A DNA stretch of 64,000 bases from Actinoplanes sp. N902-109 (GTDB lineage: Bacteria > Actinomycetota > Actinomycetes > Mycobacteriales > Micromonosporaceae): the NCBI RefSeq assembly GCF_000389965.1, contig NC_021191.1, positions 5,147,501 through 5,211,500 on the forward strand, written 5' to 3'. Positions 16,081-24,187 of this stretch are shown one piece after another; the first letter of the stretch is position 1; the number at the start of each line of letters is the position of its first letter. The notes beneath the pieces were generated by a model that saw only the letters and a program-made list of their open reading frames with translations, made no database searches and had not been told where the DNA came from. Position numbers and translations under genes: made by a program.

Positions 16081-18297
16081 GTGGCCGATCTGCAGGCCGT
16101 GCTGAGACTCTCGGGCCGGTGGTGGCCGCTCTGGCCCGTGCTGGGTGTGCTGGGCTGTGTCGGCTACACGCTCATCCCGTCAGCTCCGGGCGCCGCGAGC
16201 TTCTCCGCGACCTCCGGGTATTTCGCCGCTGTCGTCACGATTCTTGTCGTCCGGCTGCGGCGTCCGGCTGATCCGGGTGCGTGGCTGAGCTTTGCGGCCG
16301 GGCATGTGTTCTGGGCGACCGGGGATCTCGTGTACGCCGTCACCGTGATGACGCAGGGCGCGCAGCCCTATCCGTCCTGGTCCGATGCTGCGTATCTGTG
16401 CGCGTACCCGTTCTTTGCCGTGGCGTTGTTCCGGCTGGCCGGGGTGCACCGCGCCCGCGGGGTCCGGCTGATCGATGCCGGGGTGATCGTGACCGGGCTG
16501 GCCCTGGTGTACTGGGTGTTCCTGATCGGCCCGATCGCCGCGGACCGGTCGCAGCCCGCCCTGGCCCGGCTGGTGACGATCGGCTACCCGACGAGCAGCG
16601 TGCTGCTGATCGGGGCGGTGCTGACGTTGCTCGCCCGCACCGGGCGGCGCAGCCCCAGCGGCTGGATGCTGGCGATGGGTGCGGTGTGCGCGGCGGTCGG
16701 CAACGTTCTCTACACCCTGTTCCCCGAGGTGGCGGCGGTCATCGGCCCGTGGATCTACGGGGCGTTCGTGTGCGCGTACTTCTGCTGGGCGGGTGCCGCG
16801 GTGCACCCCTCCGCCCGTACGGCCGATCCCCTGCCGGAGCGGGACGGCCCGACGCCGCTGCTGCTGGCCGCGGGCGCGACCATGCTGGTGCCGGCGGTGT
16901 TGTTCATCGAGGGCGGGCGGACGCCGGACCATGTCGACTGGCTGGCCGTCGGTATCGGTTCCTCGGTCCTGGTTCTCCTGGTGATGGCCCGGCTGCTCGG
17001 GTTTGTCACGCAGGTGCAGCGGCAGGCCGGGCAGCTGCACGATCTCGCGTTGCGTGACGCGCTGACCGGGCTGGCCAACCGGCGGGTGTTCGAGGAGCGG
17101 CTGGGCGCGGCCGTGGCCACCGGCGGGGCCCAGGTCGCGATGCTCGACCTCGACGGGTTCAAGGATGTCAACGACCGCCTCGGGCATGCCGTCGGTGACC
17201 GGCTGCTGACCGTGGTGGCCCAGCGGCTGCAGAGTGCCCTGCGCGTCGGTGACCTGGTGGCCCGGATGGGCGGCGACGAGTTCGCCGTGCTGGTGCCGGC
17301 CGCGATGTCCGACGTGGTCACCCGCATCCTCGCGGTGCTGGACCGTCCGATCGAGGTGGACGGTCACGCCCTGCTGGTCGGCGCCAGCATCGGCACGGCC
17401 GACGGTACGGGCACAGCGGACGCCGGTGAGCTGCTGCGCCGCGCCGACGTTGCCATGTACGCGGCGAAGAACGCCGGCCTGCGGCACCGGCGCTACGCCC
17501 CCGAACTCGACGAGTGCGCCGGCGAACAGGCCAAGCTGGCCGCCGAGCTGCGCACCGCGCTCGACACCGGCCAGTTCCGCCTGGTGTACCAGCCGATCGT
17601 CTCGCTGCCCGACGGGCGCATCGTGTCGGTGGAGGCGCTGGTGCGCTGGGATCATCCCGAACGCGGGTTCGTGAGCCCGGCCGAGTTCATCCCGGTGGCC
17701 GAGCAGAACGGACTCATCGTCGAGCTGGGCGCCTGGATCTTGAGTACGGCCTGCGCCCAGGCTGTCACCTGGCGTACCGAGTTCGGCGACGCCGCCCCGC
17801 AGCGCGTCTCGGTCAACGTCTCGGCCCGCCAGCTGGCCGAGCCCGGCTTCCCCGGCCTGGTCGCCGACGTGCTCGCCTGGACCGGCCTCGGCGCGCACCA
17901 CCTGATCGTCGAGGTCACCGAGACCGCGGTGTTCGGCGGCGGCCAGACCGTGCAGGCCGTCAAGGACCTGCACGAGCTGGGGGTCAGGATCGCCCTCGAC
18001 GACTTCGGTACGGGACACTCGTCGCTCGGCCTGCTGCAGACCGTCCCGGTCGACGTCCTCAAAGTGGACAAATCGTTCGTGGACAATATCACGATGGCGG
18101 GCCGCCACGCCGTCATCGCCACCGCGTTGATCCAGGTCAGCAATGGTCTGGGGCTGATGGCCGTGGCCGAGGGCGTGGAAACCGCCGATCAGGCCGCGGA
18201 GCTGCACCGGCTCGGTTACCGGCTGGCCCAGGGCTACCATTTCGGCCGACCGGTGCCGCAACCGGACTTCTTGGACACCCGCGACGCCATGGTGTGA
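16081..18297 (+). CDS. Membrane-bound GGDEF-EAL protein (c-di-GMP turnover)
   Basis: A 738-residue protein with a GTG start. Residues 1-320 form about eight to ten transmembrane helices with no recognised sensor name. The GGDEF domain begins at DALTGLANRR (near 325), keeps MGGDEF (near 399) and an RxxD inhibitory-site pattern (RVGD) just before it. The EAL domain keeps VEALVRWDHP (near 518), SVNVSARQ, EVTET, DDFGTGHSSL (near 640), VDKSF and AEGVET, so catalytic metal and general-base residues look intact. Both synthesis and hydrolysis of c-di-GMP are possible. The loop reads GTGHSS where GTGYSS is usual. A second protein of the same layout is at 52815-55046. Confidence 0.92.
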   Translation: MADLQAVLRLSGRWWPLWPVLGVLGCVGYTLIPSAPGAASFSATSGYFAAVVTILVVRLRRPADPGAWLSFAAGHVFWATGDLVYAVTVMTQGAQPYPSWSDAAYLCAYPFFAVALFRLAGVHRARGVRLIDAGVIVTGLALVYWVFLIGPIAADRSQPALARLVTIGYPTSSVLLIGAVLTLLARTGRRSPSGWMLAMGAVCAAVGNVLYTLFPEVAAVIGPWIYGAFVCAYFCWAGAAVHPSARTADPLPERDGPTPLLLAAGATMLVPAVLFIEGGRTPDHVDWLAVGIGSSVLVLLVMARLLGFVTQVQRQAGQLHDLALRDALTGLANRRVFEERLGAAVATGGAQVAMLDLDGFKDVNDRLGHAVGDRLLTVVAQRLQSALRVGDLVARMGGDEFAVLVPAAMSDVVTRILAVLDRPIEVDGHALLVGASIGTADGTGTADAGELLRRADVAMYAAKNAGLRHRRYAPELDECAGEQAKLAAELRTALDTGQFRLVYQPIVSLPDGRIVSVEALVRWDHPERGFVSPAEFIPVAEQNGLIVELGAWILSTACAQAVTWRTEFGDAAPQRVSVNVSARQLAEPGFPGLVADVLAWTGLGAHHLIVEVTETAVFGGGQTVQAVKDLHELGVRIALDDFGTGHSSLGLLQTVPVDVLKVDKSFVDNITMAGRHAVIATALIQVSNGLGLMAVAEGVETADQAAELHRLGYRLAQGYHFGRPVPQPDFLDTRDAMV

Positions 18298-18387
18298 CGC
18301 TGCCGGACGGCGGTTCGTGACGGGCCGGGCGAGGCGCTCCCCTATGATGCGCCCAACATCGCACCCGAAGCCGTCCGGAGGCACCCC

Positions 18388-19644
18388 GTGGCATCGTTCC
18401 TCTTCCTCGTCGGCGGGCTCGTGGTCGGGGTGGTCGCCGGCTGGTTCGCCCGTGGCACCCGCACCCCGGCCAGCCCCGCCAACGTCAAGGTCACCGCCGA
18501 CCGCACCCCCGCTCCGTCCACGCCGGCCGCCGCGGCCCCGGCCACCGAGCCCGTCGCGGCCGTCGCCACCGAGCCCGCCGCAACCGAGCCCGCCGCGGCC
18601 GTCACTGCCGAGCCCGGGACCGCTCCTGAGCCGAGCACGACCGAGCCGGTCGCCGCCGAGCGCGAGACCACCTCCGCCGCCGAACCCGCCGCCGCCGAGT
18701 CAAGCGCGACGGACGAGCCGGCCTTCGCCCACGAGCCCGCCGCCGCAACCGAGCCCGCCGCATTCGAGCCCGCCGCATTCGAGCCCGCCGGCTTCGAGCC
18801 CGCCGCCGCTGCCGAGGTCGAGGCGCAGCCTGCCGCTGTCACCGAGCCGGCCCCGGCCGACGCCGGGCACGAGCCCGCCACCGCATCGGCCCCGGCCGCC
18901 GAGCCTTTCCCGGCTGCCGAACCGTTCACCGCTGCCGAACCGTTCACCGCCGGCGAGACGGTCTCCGACGCCGAGCCGCTCGTCGCAACCGAAACCGTCG
19001 CGGACACCACGTCCACGACCATCACCGCACCCGAGCCCGGCCGCACCGCCACAACCGGCGCCGCGCAGGAGGCCGACCCTGCCGCTGACGTGCCCGCCAC
19101 CGCGCCGATCACCGCGCACGGGCCCAGCGCCGCGACCGGGCCCGCCGCCGAGCCGACCGCGGTGTCCGAACCGTTCACGGAGCCGGAACTGCTCAGCACG
19201 CCCGCCGCTGCGAACGGCTCGGCACCGCACGCGACCGAGCCGGACACCGACACCGACACCGAGCTGATCGTGGTGACCGAAGCGCGCCCGGAGCCGACCC
19301 CGGTGGCCGTGGCGCCGGCACCCACCGCCGTCTCCGCCGATCCGGTCGCGCCCGAGCCCGTGGCATCGGCCGTCGCCGCGCCGGCGCTGGTCATCCCGGC
19401 GCAGGCCACGTCGCCGGAGGTCGTTCCGGTGCTGACCCACGAGCCGGACGACCTCACCAGGATCGGCGGCATCGGCCCGAAGATGGCGATGGCCCTGGCA
19501 GCCAGCGGCATCACCACGTACGAGCAGCTGGCAGCCACCGATGTCGCCACCCTGAAGACGGCCATCACCGCGGCCGGCATGCGTCTCGCCCCGTCGATCA
19601 ACTCCTGGCCCGAGCGCGCCCAGGCTCTGGTCGCCATCAAGTAG
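18388..19644 (+). CDS. Membrane-anchored protein with Ala/Pro/Glu/Thr-rich region and C-terminal helix-hairpin-helix domain
   Basis: A 418-residue protein with GTG start and GGAGG ribosome binding site. Residues 3-20 (FLFLVGGLVVGVVAGWF) form one membrane helix. Residues 35-345 are low complexity (EPAA, TEPA and FEPAA repeats), probably disordered. The last ~65 residues are a helix-hairpin-helix module: DLTRIGGIGPKMAMALAASG, then TTYEQLAATDVATLKTAI and PSINSWPERAQALV. This end module is shared with predicted flap-endonuclease-like and 50S L21-associated actinobacterial proteins that may bind DNA. A membrane protein placing a DNA-binding module at the end of a long tether could link nucleoid and membrane; that is inference. 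Confidence 0.8.
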   Translation: MASFLFLVGGLVVGVVAGWFARGTRTPASPANVKVTADRTPAPSTPAAAAPATEPVAAVATEPAATEPAAAVTAEPGTAPEPSTTEPVAAERETTSAAEPAAAESSATDEPAFAHEPAAATEPAAFEPAAFEPAGFEPAAAAEVEAQPAAVTEPAPADAGHEPATASAPAAEPFPAAEPFTAAEPFTAGETVSDAEPLVATETVADTTSTTITAPEPGRTATTGAAQEADPAADVPATAPITAHGPSAATGPAAEPTAVSEPFTEPELLSTPAAANGSAPHATEPDTDTDTELIVVTEARPEPTPVAVAPAPTAVSADPVAPEPVASAVAAPALVIPAQATSPEVVPVLTHEPDDLTRIGGIGPKMAMALAASGITTYEQLAATDVATLKTAITAAGMRLAPSINSWPERAQALVAIK

Positions 19645-19661
19645 GAAAGCACGGAGCAGGA

Positions 19662-19689
19662 CGGCCCCGGCCCGGTGCGGCCGGGGCCG
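19662..19689. terminator. Bidirectional terminator-like hairpin
   Basis: An 11-bp perfect stem CGGCCCCGGCC / GGCCGGGGCCG with a 6-base loop lies between convergent genes (stops at 19644 and 19715). There is no U-run, as is usual for high-GC actinomycete terminators. Confidence 0.6.
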
Positions 19690-19714
19690 CTGTCCACCCG
19701 GGACGTCCGCCGGA

Positions 19715-20560
19715 TCAGCTCGGCGCGGCGGGCTCCTGCGGGAAGTCGGTGGAACGGCCGAGCTCCTCCCATGCGGTGATGTCGCGGTCGACAGCGGCGC
19801 GGCCGGCCAGGACCACGCGCAGCGCGTCGGAGCCGAGGACGAGGTGCCGGGGCGGCTCGGCCACGTCGAGGATGCGCAGGATCGCGGCGGCCGCGCGGGC
19901 CGGGTCGCCGAGCTGCTGCCCGCTGGCCTTCCGGCGCGCGGCGCGGATCGGGTCGAACAGCTCGTCGTAGTCGGTGATCGTGCGTGGCACCCTGGTCATC
20001 GAGCGGCCGGCCCAGTCGGTGCGGAACGAGCCGGGCGCCACCGCGGTGACGTGGACGCCGAAGGGTTCGACCTCCTTGCCGAGCGACTCGAGGATCCCCT
20101 CCAGCGCGTACTTGCTGCCGCAGTACGCGGAGACCCCGGGGAAGCCGGCCAGTCCGCCCATCGAGGTGACGCCGAGGATGTGGCCACGGCGGCGTTCCCG
20201 CATGAACGGCAGGACGGCCTGGATCGTGGCGGCGGCCCCGAAGACGTTCACCTCGAACTGGGCCCGCAGGTCCGGCAGCGGGGTCTCCTCGAACGTGCCT
20301 TCCAGGCCGTACCCGGCGTTGGCGATCAGCGCGTCGATCGGGCCGACGGTCTGCTCGACCTCTCCGATCACGGTGGCGACGGCTGCGTCGTCGGTGACGT
20401 CCAGGATCCGGGCGTGGGCGCGATGCGGGTGCAGTGCGGCGAACGAGTCACCGGCGGAGCGGACCGTGCCCACGACGGTGTGCCCCGCGTCCAGCGCGGC
20501 GACGGCGAGCGCGCGGCCGAGTCCGCTGCTGGCCCCGGTGATGAGAAGCGTCTTGGTCAT
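19715..20560 (-). CDS. Short-chain dehydrogenase/reductase
   Basis: A 281-residue classical SDR. Visible are the cofactor motif TGASSGLG (residues 8-15), NAG (IANAGYGLEG), the catalytic serine in GVTSMGGLAG, and YCGSK as the YxxxK pair, then PGSFRTDW. Length and motifs fit the NADP-dependent oxidoreductases often labelled as short-chain oxidoreductases of unknown substrate. It is divergent from an XRE regulator (20661) with a 100-base gap, so it is likely the regulator's target. Confidence 0.9.
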   Translation of the reverse strand: MTKTLLITGASSGLGRALAVAALDAGHTVVGTVRSAGDSFAALHPHRAHARILDVTDDAAVATVIGEVEQTVGPIDALIANAGYGLEGTFEETPLPDLRAQFEVNVFGAAATIQAVLPFMRERRRGHILGVTSMGGLAGFPGVSAYCGSKYALEGILESLGKEVEPFGVHVTAVAPGSFRTDWAGRSMTRVPRTITDYDELFDPIRAARRKASGQQLGDPARAAAAILRILDVAEPPRHLVLGSDALRVVLAGRAAVDRDITAWEELGRSTDFPQEPAAPS

Positions 20561-20660
20561 GGGTCCAGCCTGTGCCGCTGCCGCGGGCGCAGCCAGGACG
20601 GTTTCTCCCTGGGTATGACGTACCCCGGCTGGGCGCCGGCGCCGGGCCTAACCTCAAGCC

Positions 20661-21485
20661 ATGGCCGGTAATGACCTTGGTGAGTTCCTGCGTGCGCATC
20701 GTTCCCGCCTCCGCCCCGGCGACGTGGGGCTGCCGTCCTACGGCCGGCGGCGGGTCGCCGGGCTGCGCCGCGAGGAGGTCGCCGTGCTGGCCGGGATGAA
20801 CACCGACTACTACGCCCGGCTGGAACAGGGCCGGGAGCACCGGCCGTCCCCGCAGATCCTCGACGCGATCAGCACCGCCCTGCGGCTGGACGACCAGGCC
20901 CGCGAGCACCTGTACCGGCTGGCCGGGGCGGCCCCGGGTGCCCGCCGGACGGCCCGGGAGACCGTGGGCATGCCGCTGCGGCACCTGCTGGACGCGCAGA
21001 CCAGCGCCCCGGCCTTCGTGCTGAGCCCGGCGAAGGACCTGCTGGCGGTCAATGCCCTGGCGGAGGCGCTGTTCTCCCCGTTCACGTCGGCGGGCAATCT
21101 GGCCCGCATGGTCTTCCTGGACCCGGCGGCGCCACGGTTCTTCGTACGCTGGGACAGCTTCGCCGAGTCGGTCGCGGCCGGTCTGCGGCACGCCGCCGGA
21201 ACCGACCCGGACCATCCCCGCCTGCGCGACCTGATCGGCTCGCTGCACGAGCGGAGTGCGGCATTCGCCGCGCTGTGGGACTCGCAGCGGGTCTACGGCA
21301 AGAGTCAGGACGGGGTCGAGCTCGAGCACCCCGAGATCGGGCCGCTGGAACTCACCTCGCTGTCGTTCGACGTGCGTGCCGCCCCCGGTCAGATCCTGGT
21401 GGTCTACCAGCCCGAGCCCGGCAGCCCCAGCGCCCATGCACTGGCCCTGCTCGGCACGCTGCACGCCACGGAACGCCACGGGTGA
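20661..21485 (+). CDS. XRE family regulator with MmyB-like ligand domain
   Basis: A 274-residue protein. The N-terminal helix-turn-helix includes EFLRAHRSRLRPGDVG, RRVAGLRREEVAVLAGM and DYYARLEQGREHRPS, typical of the HTH_31/XRE group. The C-terminal MmyB-like domain (about residues 100-265) has PAFVLSPAKDLLAVN and ends with a beta-rich SFDVRAAPGQILVVYQPEPGS motif. In actinomycetes these regulators commonly sit divergent to an SDR and control it; the same layout is seen here. The ligand is unknown. Confidence 0.92.
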   Translation: MAGNDLGEFLRAHRSRLRPGDVGLPSYGRRRVAGLRREEVAVLAGMNTDYYARLEQGREHRPSPQILDAISTALRLDDQAREHLYRLAGAAPGARRTARETVGMPLRHLLDAQTSAPAFVLSPAKDLLAVNALAEALFSPFTSAGNLARMVFLDPAAPRFFVRWDSFAESVAAGLRHAAGTDPDHPRLRDLIGSLHERSAAFAALWDSQRVYGKSQDGVELEHPEIGPLELTSLSFDVRAAPGQILVVYQPEPGSPSAHALALLGTLHATERHG

Positions 21486-21502
21486 GGCCCGGCGGGTGAC
21501 CT

Positions 21503-21523
21503 TGTTGCCACAATTATGCAACA
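21503..21523. promoter_or_regulatory. Candidate metal-regulator operator upstream of cbiM
   Basis: TGTTGC-N9-GCAACA is a perfect inverted repeat in an AT-rich patch 43-63 bases before the cbiM start. A second ttTGCcaata-tGCtGC region follows. The TTGC/GCAA half-sites resemble those of Fur-family nickel or zinc regulators (Nur-type boxes), but I cannot assign the protein. The gap is too short for a cobalamin riboswitch. Confidence 0.45.
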
Positions 21524-21565
21524 GCCATCATTTGCCAATATGCTGCGGGCATCCGAGGGGAGGGC

Positions 21566-22261
21566 ATGATGGAAGTTCAGGCGATGCACATTGCCAACGG
21601 GATCGTGGACGGGCCGGTGTCCGCCGTCTTCGCCGTGTTCGCGGTGGGAGCGCTGGCCGTTTGCGTGTGGCGGGCACGGGCCGACCTCGACGATCGGCTG
21701 GCGCCCATGGCCGGGCTGGTCGCGGCGTTCATCTTTGCCGTACAGATGCTGAACTTCCAGGTGTTGCCCGGGGTCTCGGGGCATCTGCTGGGCGGGGCGC
21801 TCGCCGTGGTCCTCGTCGGGCCGTGGGTGGGGGCGCTGTGCGTGTCGACGGTCCTGGTGGTGCAGTGCCTGCTCTTCGCCGACGGCGGGCTGACGGCACT
21901 GGGGTTGAACATCACCAACATGGCGCTGATCGGTACGGCCGCGGGGTATCTGCTGGTCGCGGGGCTGACGCGGATCCTGCCGAAGACGCCCGCAGGGGTG
22001 GGCACGACCGCGTTCGTGGCGTCCCTGGCCGCAGTCGTGCTGGCCTCCCAGGGCTTCGTGCTGGAGTACGCGCTGGGTGGCACGACCGACCTGGGGCTTG
22101 CCACGATCGCCGGCACCATGGCCGGTGTGCACCTGCTGATCGGCATCGGTGAGGGGCTGATCGCTGCCACCACCGTTGCCACTGTCGCCCGGGTGCGCCC
22201 GGACCTGGTGTATGCGCTGCGCCGCTTCCGTACGCAGCAGATGCCGGCGGTGACCGCGTGA
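21566..22261 (+). CDS. cbiM: Cobalt ECF transporter substrate-binding subunit CbiM
   Basis: A 231-residue membrane protein with about six to seven helices. It contains the family signature MHIANGIVDGPVS, where Met-His at the very N-terminus of the mature protein binds the metal in CbiM/NikM proteins. The strongest ribosome binding site (GAGGGGAGG) serves the ATG at 21566 or 21569, which puts six extra residues (MMEVQA) before MHI. A start at 21584 would give the canonical N-terminus but has only a weak site. So either the six residues are removed or translation begins internally. The gene leads the tightly overlapped cbiM-cbiN-cbiQ-cbiO operon importing Co2+ (or Ni2+). Confidence 0.9.
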   Translation: MMEVQAMHIANGIVDGPVSAVFAVFAVGALAVCVWRARADLDDRLAPMAGLVAAFIFAVQMLNFQVLPGVSGHLLGGALAVVLVGPWVGALCVSTVLVVQCLLFADGGLTALGLNITNMALIGTAAGYLLVAGLTRILPKTPAGVGTTAFVASLAAVVLASQGFVLEYALGGTTDLGLATIAGTMAGVHLLIGIGEGLIAATTVATVARVRPDLVYALRRFRTQQMPAVTA

Positions 22262-22608
22262 GCAAGCGACTCGGGTGGTTCCTGGCCGGCGGCCTGCTGG
22301 TGGCGCTGCTGCTGGCCGGGGTGGTCAGCAGCTTCGCGTCGGGCAGTCCGGACGGGCTGGACGCGACGGCGCGGCAGGGGTGCACGGTCAACGCCGACGG
22401 CGAGATCACCGGTGGCACCTGCATGGCGCAGCAGGAGCAGGAGCATCAGCTGGCCGGCAGCCCGCTGGCCGATTACGGCATCAAGGGTCTCGGCGACAGC
22501 CGTCTGTCGACGGGTCTGTCCGGGGTGCTCGGGGTGCTGATCACGTTCGGTCTCGGGGCGGGTCTGTTCCGGCTGGCCAAGGGGCGCGTGCACAAGGCGG
22601 ATGTCTAG
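22258..22608 (+). CDS. cbiN: CbiN-like PDGLE-domain subunit of the cobalt ECF transporter
   Basis: A 116-residue protein with GTG start overlapping the cbiM stop by four bases. It has an N-terminal membrane helix (LGWFLAGGLLVALLLAGVVSSFA), then SPDGLDATARQ, the PDGLE motif of CbiN/NikN, then a polar loop with two cysteines. A second helix follows (STGLSGVLGVLITFGLGAGLF) with a basic end. CbiN is required to load metal into CbiM. The motif reads PDGLD where PDGLE is usual. The extracytoplasmic loop is longer than in enteric CbiN. Confidence 0.9.
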   Translation: MSKRLGWFLAGGLLVALLLAGVVSSFASGSPDGLDATARQGCTVNADGEITGGTCMAQQEQEHQLAGSPLADYGIKGLGDSRLSTGLSGVLGVLITFGLGAGLFRLAKGRVHKADV

Positions 22609-23354
22609 TGCGGACGCTGCATCTGGATCGGGTCAGCCCGGTGCACCGGCTGGCCCCGGAGGTCAAGATCCTGGCCACGCTGCTGTTCACCGTGGTCGTG
22701 GTGGCCACCCCGCGCGCCGAGATCGCGGCGTTCGGCGGCTACGCGCTGCTGCTCGTGATCGTGGCGGCCGTCGCCCGAGTGCCGGCGGGGTGGCTGGCCA
22801 AGCGGGCCACCATCGAACTGCCGTTCGTGCTGCTCGCCGTTGCGTTGCCGATCGCGGGGCGCGGCGAGCGGGTCGACTGGCTGGGCCTGTCGTTGTCGGT
22901 CGACGGGTTGTACGGCGCGTGGAACATCGTCGCCAAGGGCACCCTGGGCGTGCTGGCGTCGCTGCTGCTGGCCGCCTCGACGTCGATGCGCGACCTGATC
23001 CTGGGGCTGGACCGGCTGCGCTGCCCGGCGGTGTTCACCCAGATCGCCACGTTCATGCTGCGCTATCTCGACATCCTGGCCGAGGACGCCCGGCGGATGC
23101 GCGTCGCCCGGCTGTCGCGGGGCTACGACCCGCGGTTCCTGTGGCAGGTCAAGGCGTTCGCGGTGAGTGTCGGGTCGCTGTTCCTGCGGGCGTACGAACG
23201 GGGTGAGCGGGTGTATCTGGCGATGGTCTCGCGGGGCTACGACGGGCGGCTGCCACGCCCCGAGCACGGCACGGCGACCCGCGCGCAGTGGTTGCAGTCC
23301 GCCACGCTGCCGGCGGCTGCCGCTGTCATCGCTGTCGTGGCGGTGACGCTGTGA
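22608..23354 (+). CDS. cbiQ: ECF transporter T component CbiQ
   Basis: A 248-residue integral membrane protein of the EcfT family. The GTG at 22608 uses the last base of the cbiN stop codon. Four to five helices are followed by the cytoplasmic coupling helices carrying the two short signature motifs, here RLSRGYDPR and MVSRGYDGR (the A-R-G type motifs that contact the ATPase). The start is fixed by the overlap; the same frame is open further upstream but within cbiN. It connects CbiM to the CbiO ATPase dimer. Confidence 0.93.
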   Translation: MRTLHLDRVSPVHRLAPEVKILATLLFTVVVVATPRAEIAAFGGYALLLVIVAAVARVPAGWLAKRATIELPFVLLAVALPIAGRGERVDWLGLSLSVDGLYGAWNIVAKGTLGVLASLLLAASTSMRDLILGLDRLRCPAVFTQIATFMLRYLDILAEDARRMRVARLSRGYDPRFLWQVKAFAVSVGSLFLRAYERGERVYLAMVSRGYDGRLPRPEHGTATRAQWLQSATLPAAAAVIAVVAVTL

Positions 23355-24091
23355 GCCTGTCCGTACGAGGGCTGACCTACGCCTATCCCGACGGCAGTGT
23401 CGCGCTGCGCGGGGTGGACCTGACGGTGGCCGAGGGCGAACGGGTCGCGCTGCTCGGCCCGAACGGGGCCGGCAAGACCACGCTGGTGCTGCATCTCAAC
23501 GGGGTGCTGCACGGCGGCGCGGGCACCGTCGAGATCGGAGGGTTGCGGGTGGACGCCCGGGACCGGGCCCGGCTGACCGAGCTCCGCCGCCGGGTCGGCA
23601 TCGTCTTCCAGGACCCCGACGATCAGCTGTTCCTGCCGACGGTGGCCGAGGACGTGGCGTTCGGCCCGGCCAACCTGGGGCTGCGCGGGGCCGGGCTGCG
23701 CGAGCGGGTGGACGAGGCGCTGACCGCGGTCGGCATGGCCGAGCACCGCGACCAGGTGCCGCACCACCTGTCGTTCGGCCAGCGCCGCCGGGTCGCCGTG
23801 GCCACGGTGCTGGCGATGCGCCCGCAGCTGCTCGTGCTCGACGAGCCGTCCTCGAACCTGGACCCGGCCAGCCGGCGCGAGCTCGCCGAGATCCTGCAGA
23901 GCCTGCCGGTGACCGTGCTCATGGTGACGCACGACCTTCCGTACGCGCTGCAGTTGTGCTCACGCTCGGTGATCCTCGACGGCGGCCGCATCGTGGCCGA
24001 CGGACCGACCGCGGAGCTGCTGGCCGACGAGGCCCTGCTCCGCGACCACCGCCTGGAGCTGCCGTACGGCTTCCATCCGGTACGGCCGTAG
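23351..24091 (+). CDS. cbiO: ECF transporter ATPase CbiO
   Basis: A 246-residue ABC ATPase, GTG start overlapping cbiQ by four bases. Motifs: Walker A GPNGAGKTT (near residues 37-45), Q-loop VFQDPDDQLF, Walker B LLVLDEPSSNLD, and H-loop VTHDL. The ABC signature reads LSFGQ instead of LSGGQ; LSFGQ also occurs in some other CbiO proteins and need not mean loss of activity. It powers the CbiMNQ importer. The operon ends here; the next gene starts 96 bases later. Confidence 0.94.
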   Translation: MSLSVRGLTYAYPDGSVALRGVDLTVAEGERVALLGPNGAGKTTLVLHLNGVLHGGAGTVEIGGLRVDARDRARLTELRRRVGIVFQDPDDQLFLPTVAEDVAFGPANLGLRGAGLRERVDEALTAVGMAEHRDQVPHHLSFGQRRRVAVATVLAMRPQLLVLDEPSSNLDPASRRELAEILQSLPVTVLMVTHDLPYALQLCSRSVILDGGRIVADGPTAELLADEALLRDHRLELPYGFHPVRP

Positions 24092-24105
24092 CGCCGGACG
24101 CCGCG

Positions 24106-24117
24106 GCAACCGGTTGC
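24106..24117. other. 12-base perfect palindrome GCAACCGGTTGC
   Basis: A perfect palindrome 15 bases after the cbiO stop and about 70 bases before the giant surface protein gene. It could be a weak terminator or a regulator site. The gap after it is AT-rich (gaaaataccgaaaacgaagac) and probably holds the promoter of the surface protein. Confidence 0.4.
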
Positions 24118-24187
24118 TTCCCCGACGAACGCCCGGAAAATACCGAAAACGAAGACTGCTCGCATAAGTCGGTCTTACTGTTCGCTC

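Noticed and set aside
16180..18384. Long minus-strand frames opposite the GGDEF-EAL genes (also 52659-54947)
   Set aside because: Antisense shadows, rich in Arg/Gln/His; the plus-strand genes have complete domain motifs.
18342..19772. A 476-residue minus-strand frame
   Set aside because: Mirror image of the Ala/Glu-rich repeat region of the helix-hairpin-helix gene; Ala/Gly/Ser-only composition without any domain.
21486..21565. Cobalamin riboswitch before cbiM
   Set aside because: Only 80 bases are available and no B12-box-like sequence is seen; a riboswitch of this class needs about 200 bases.
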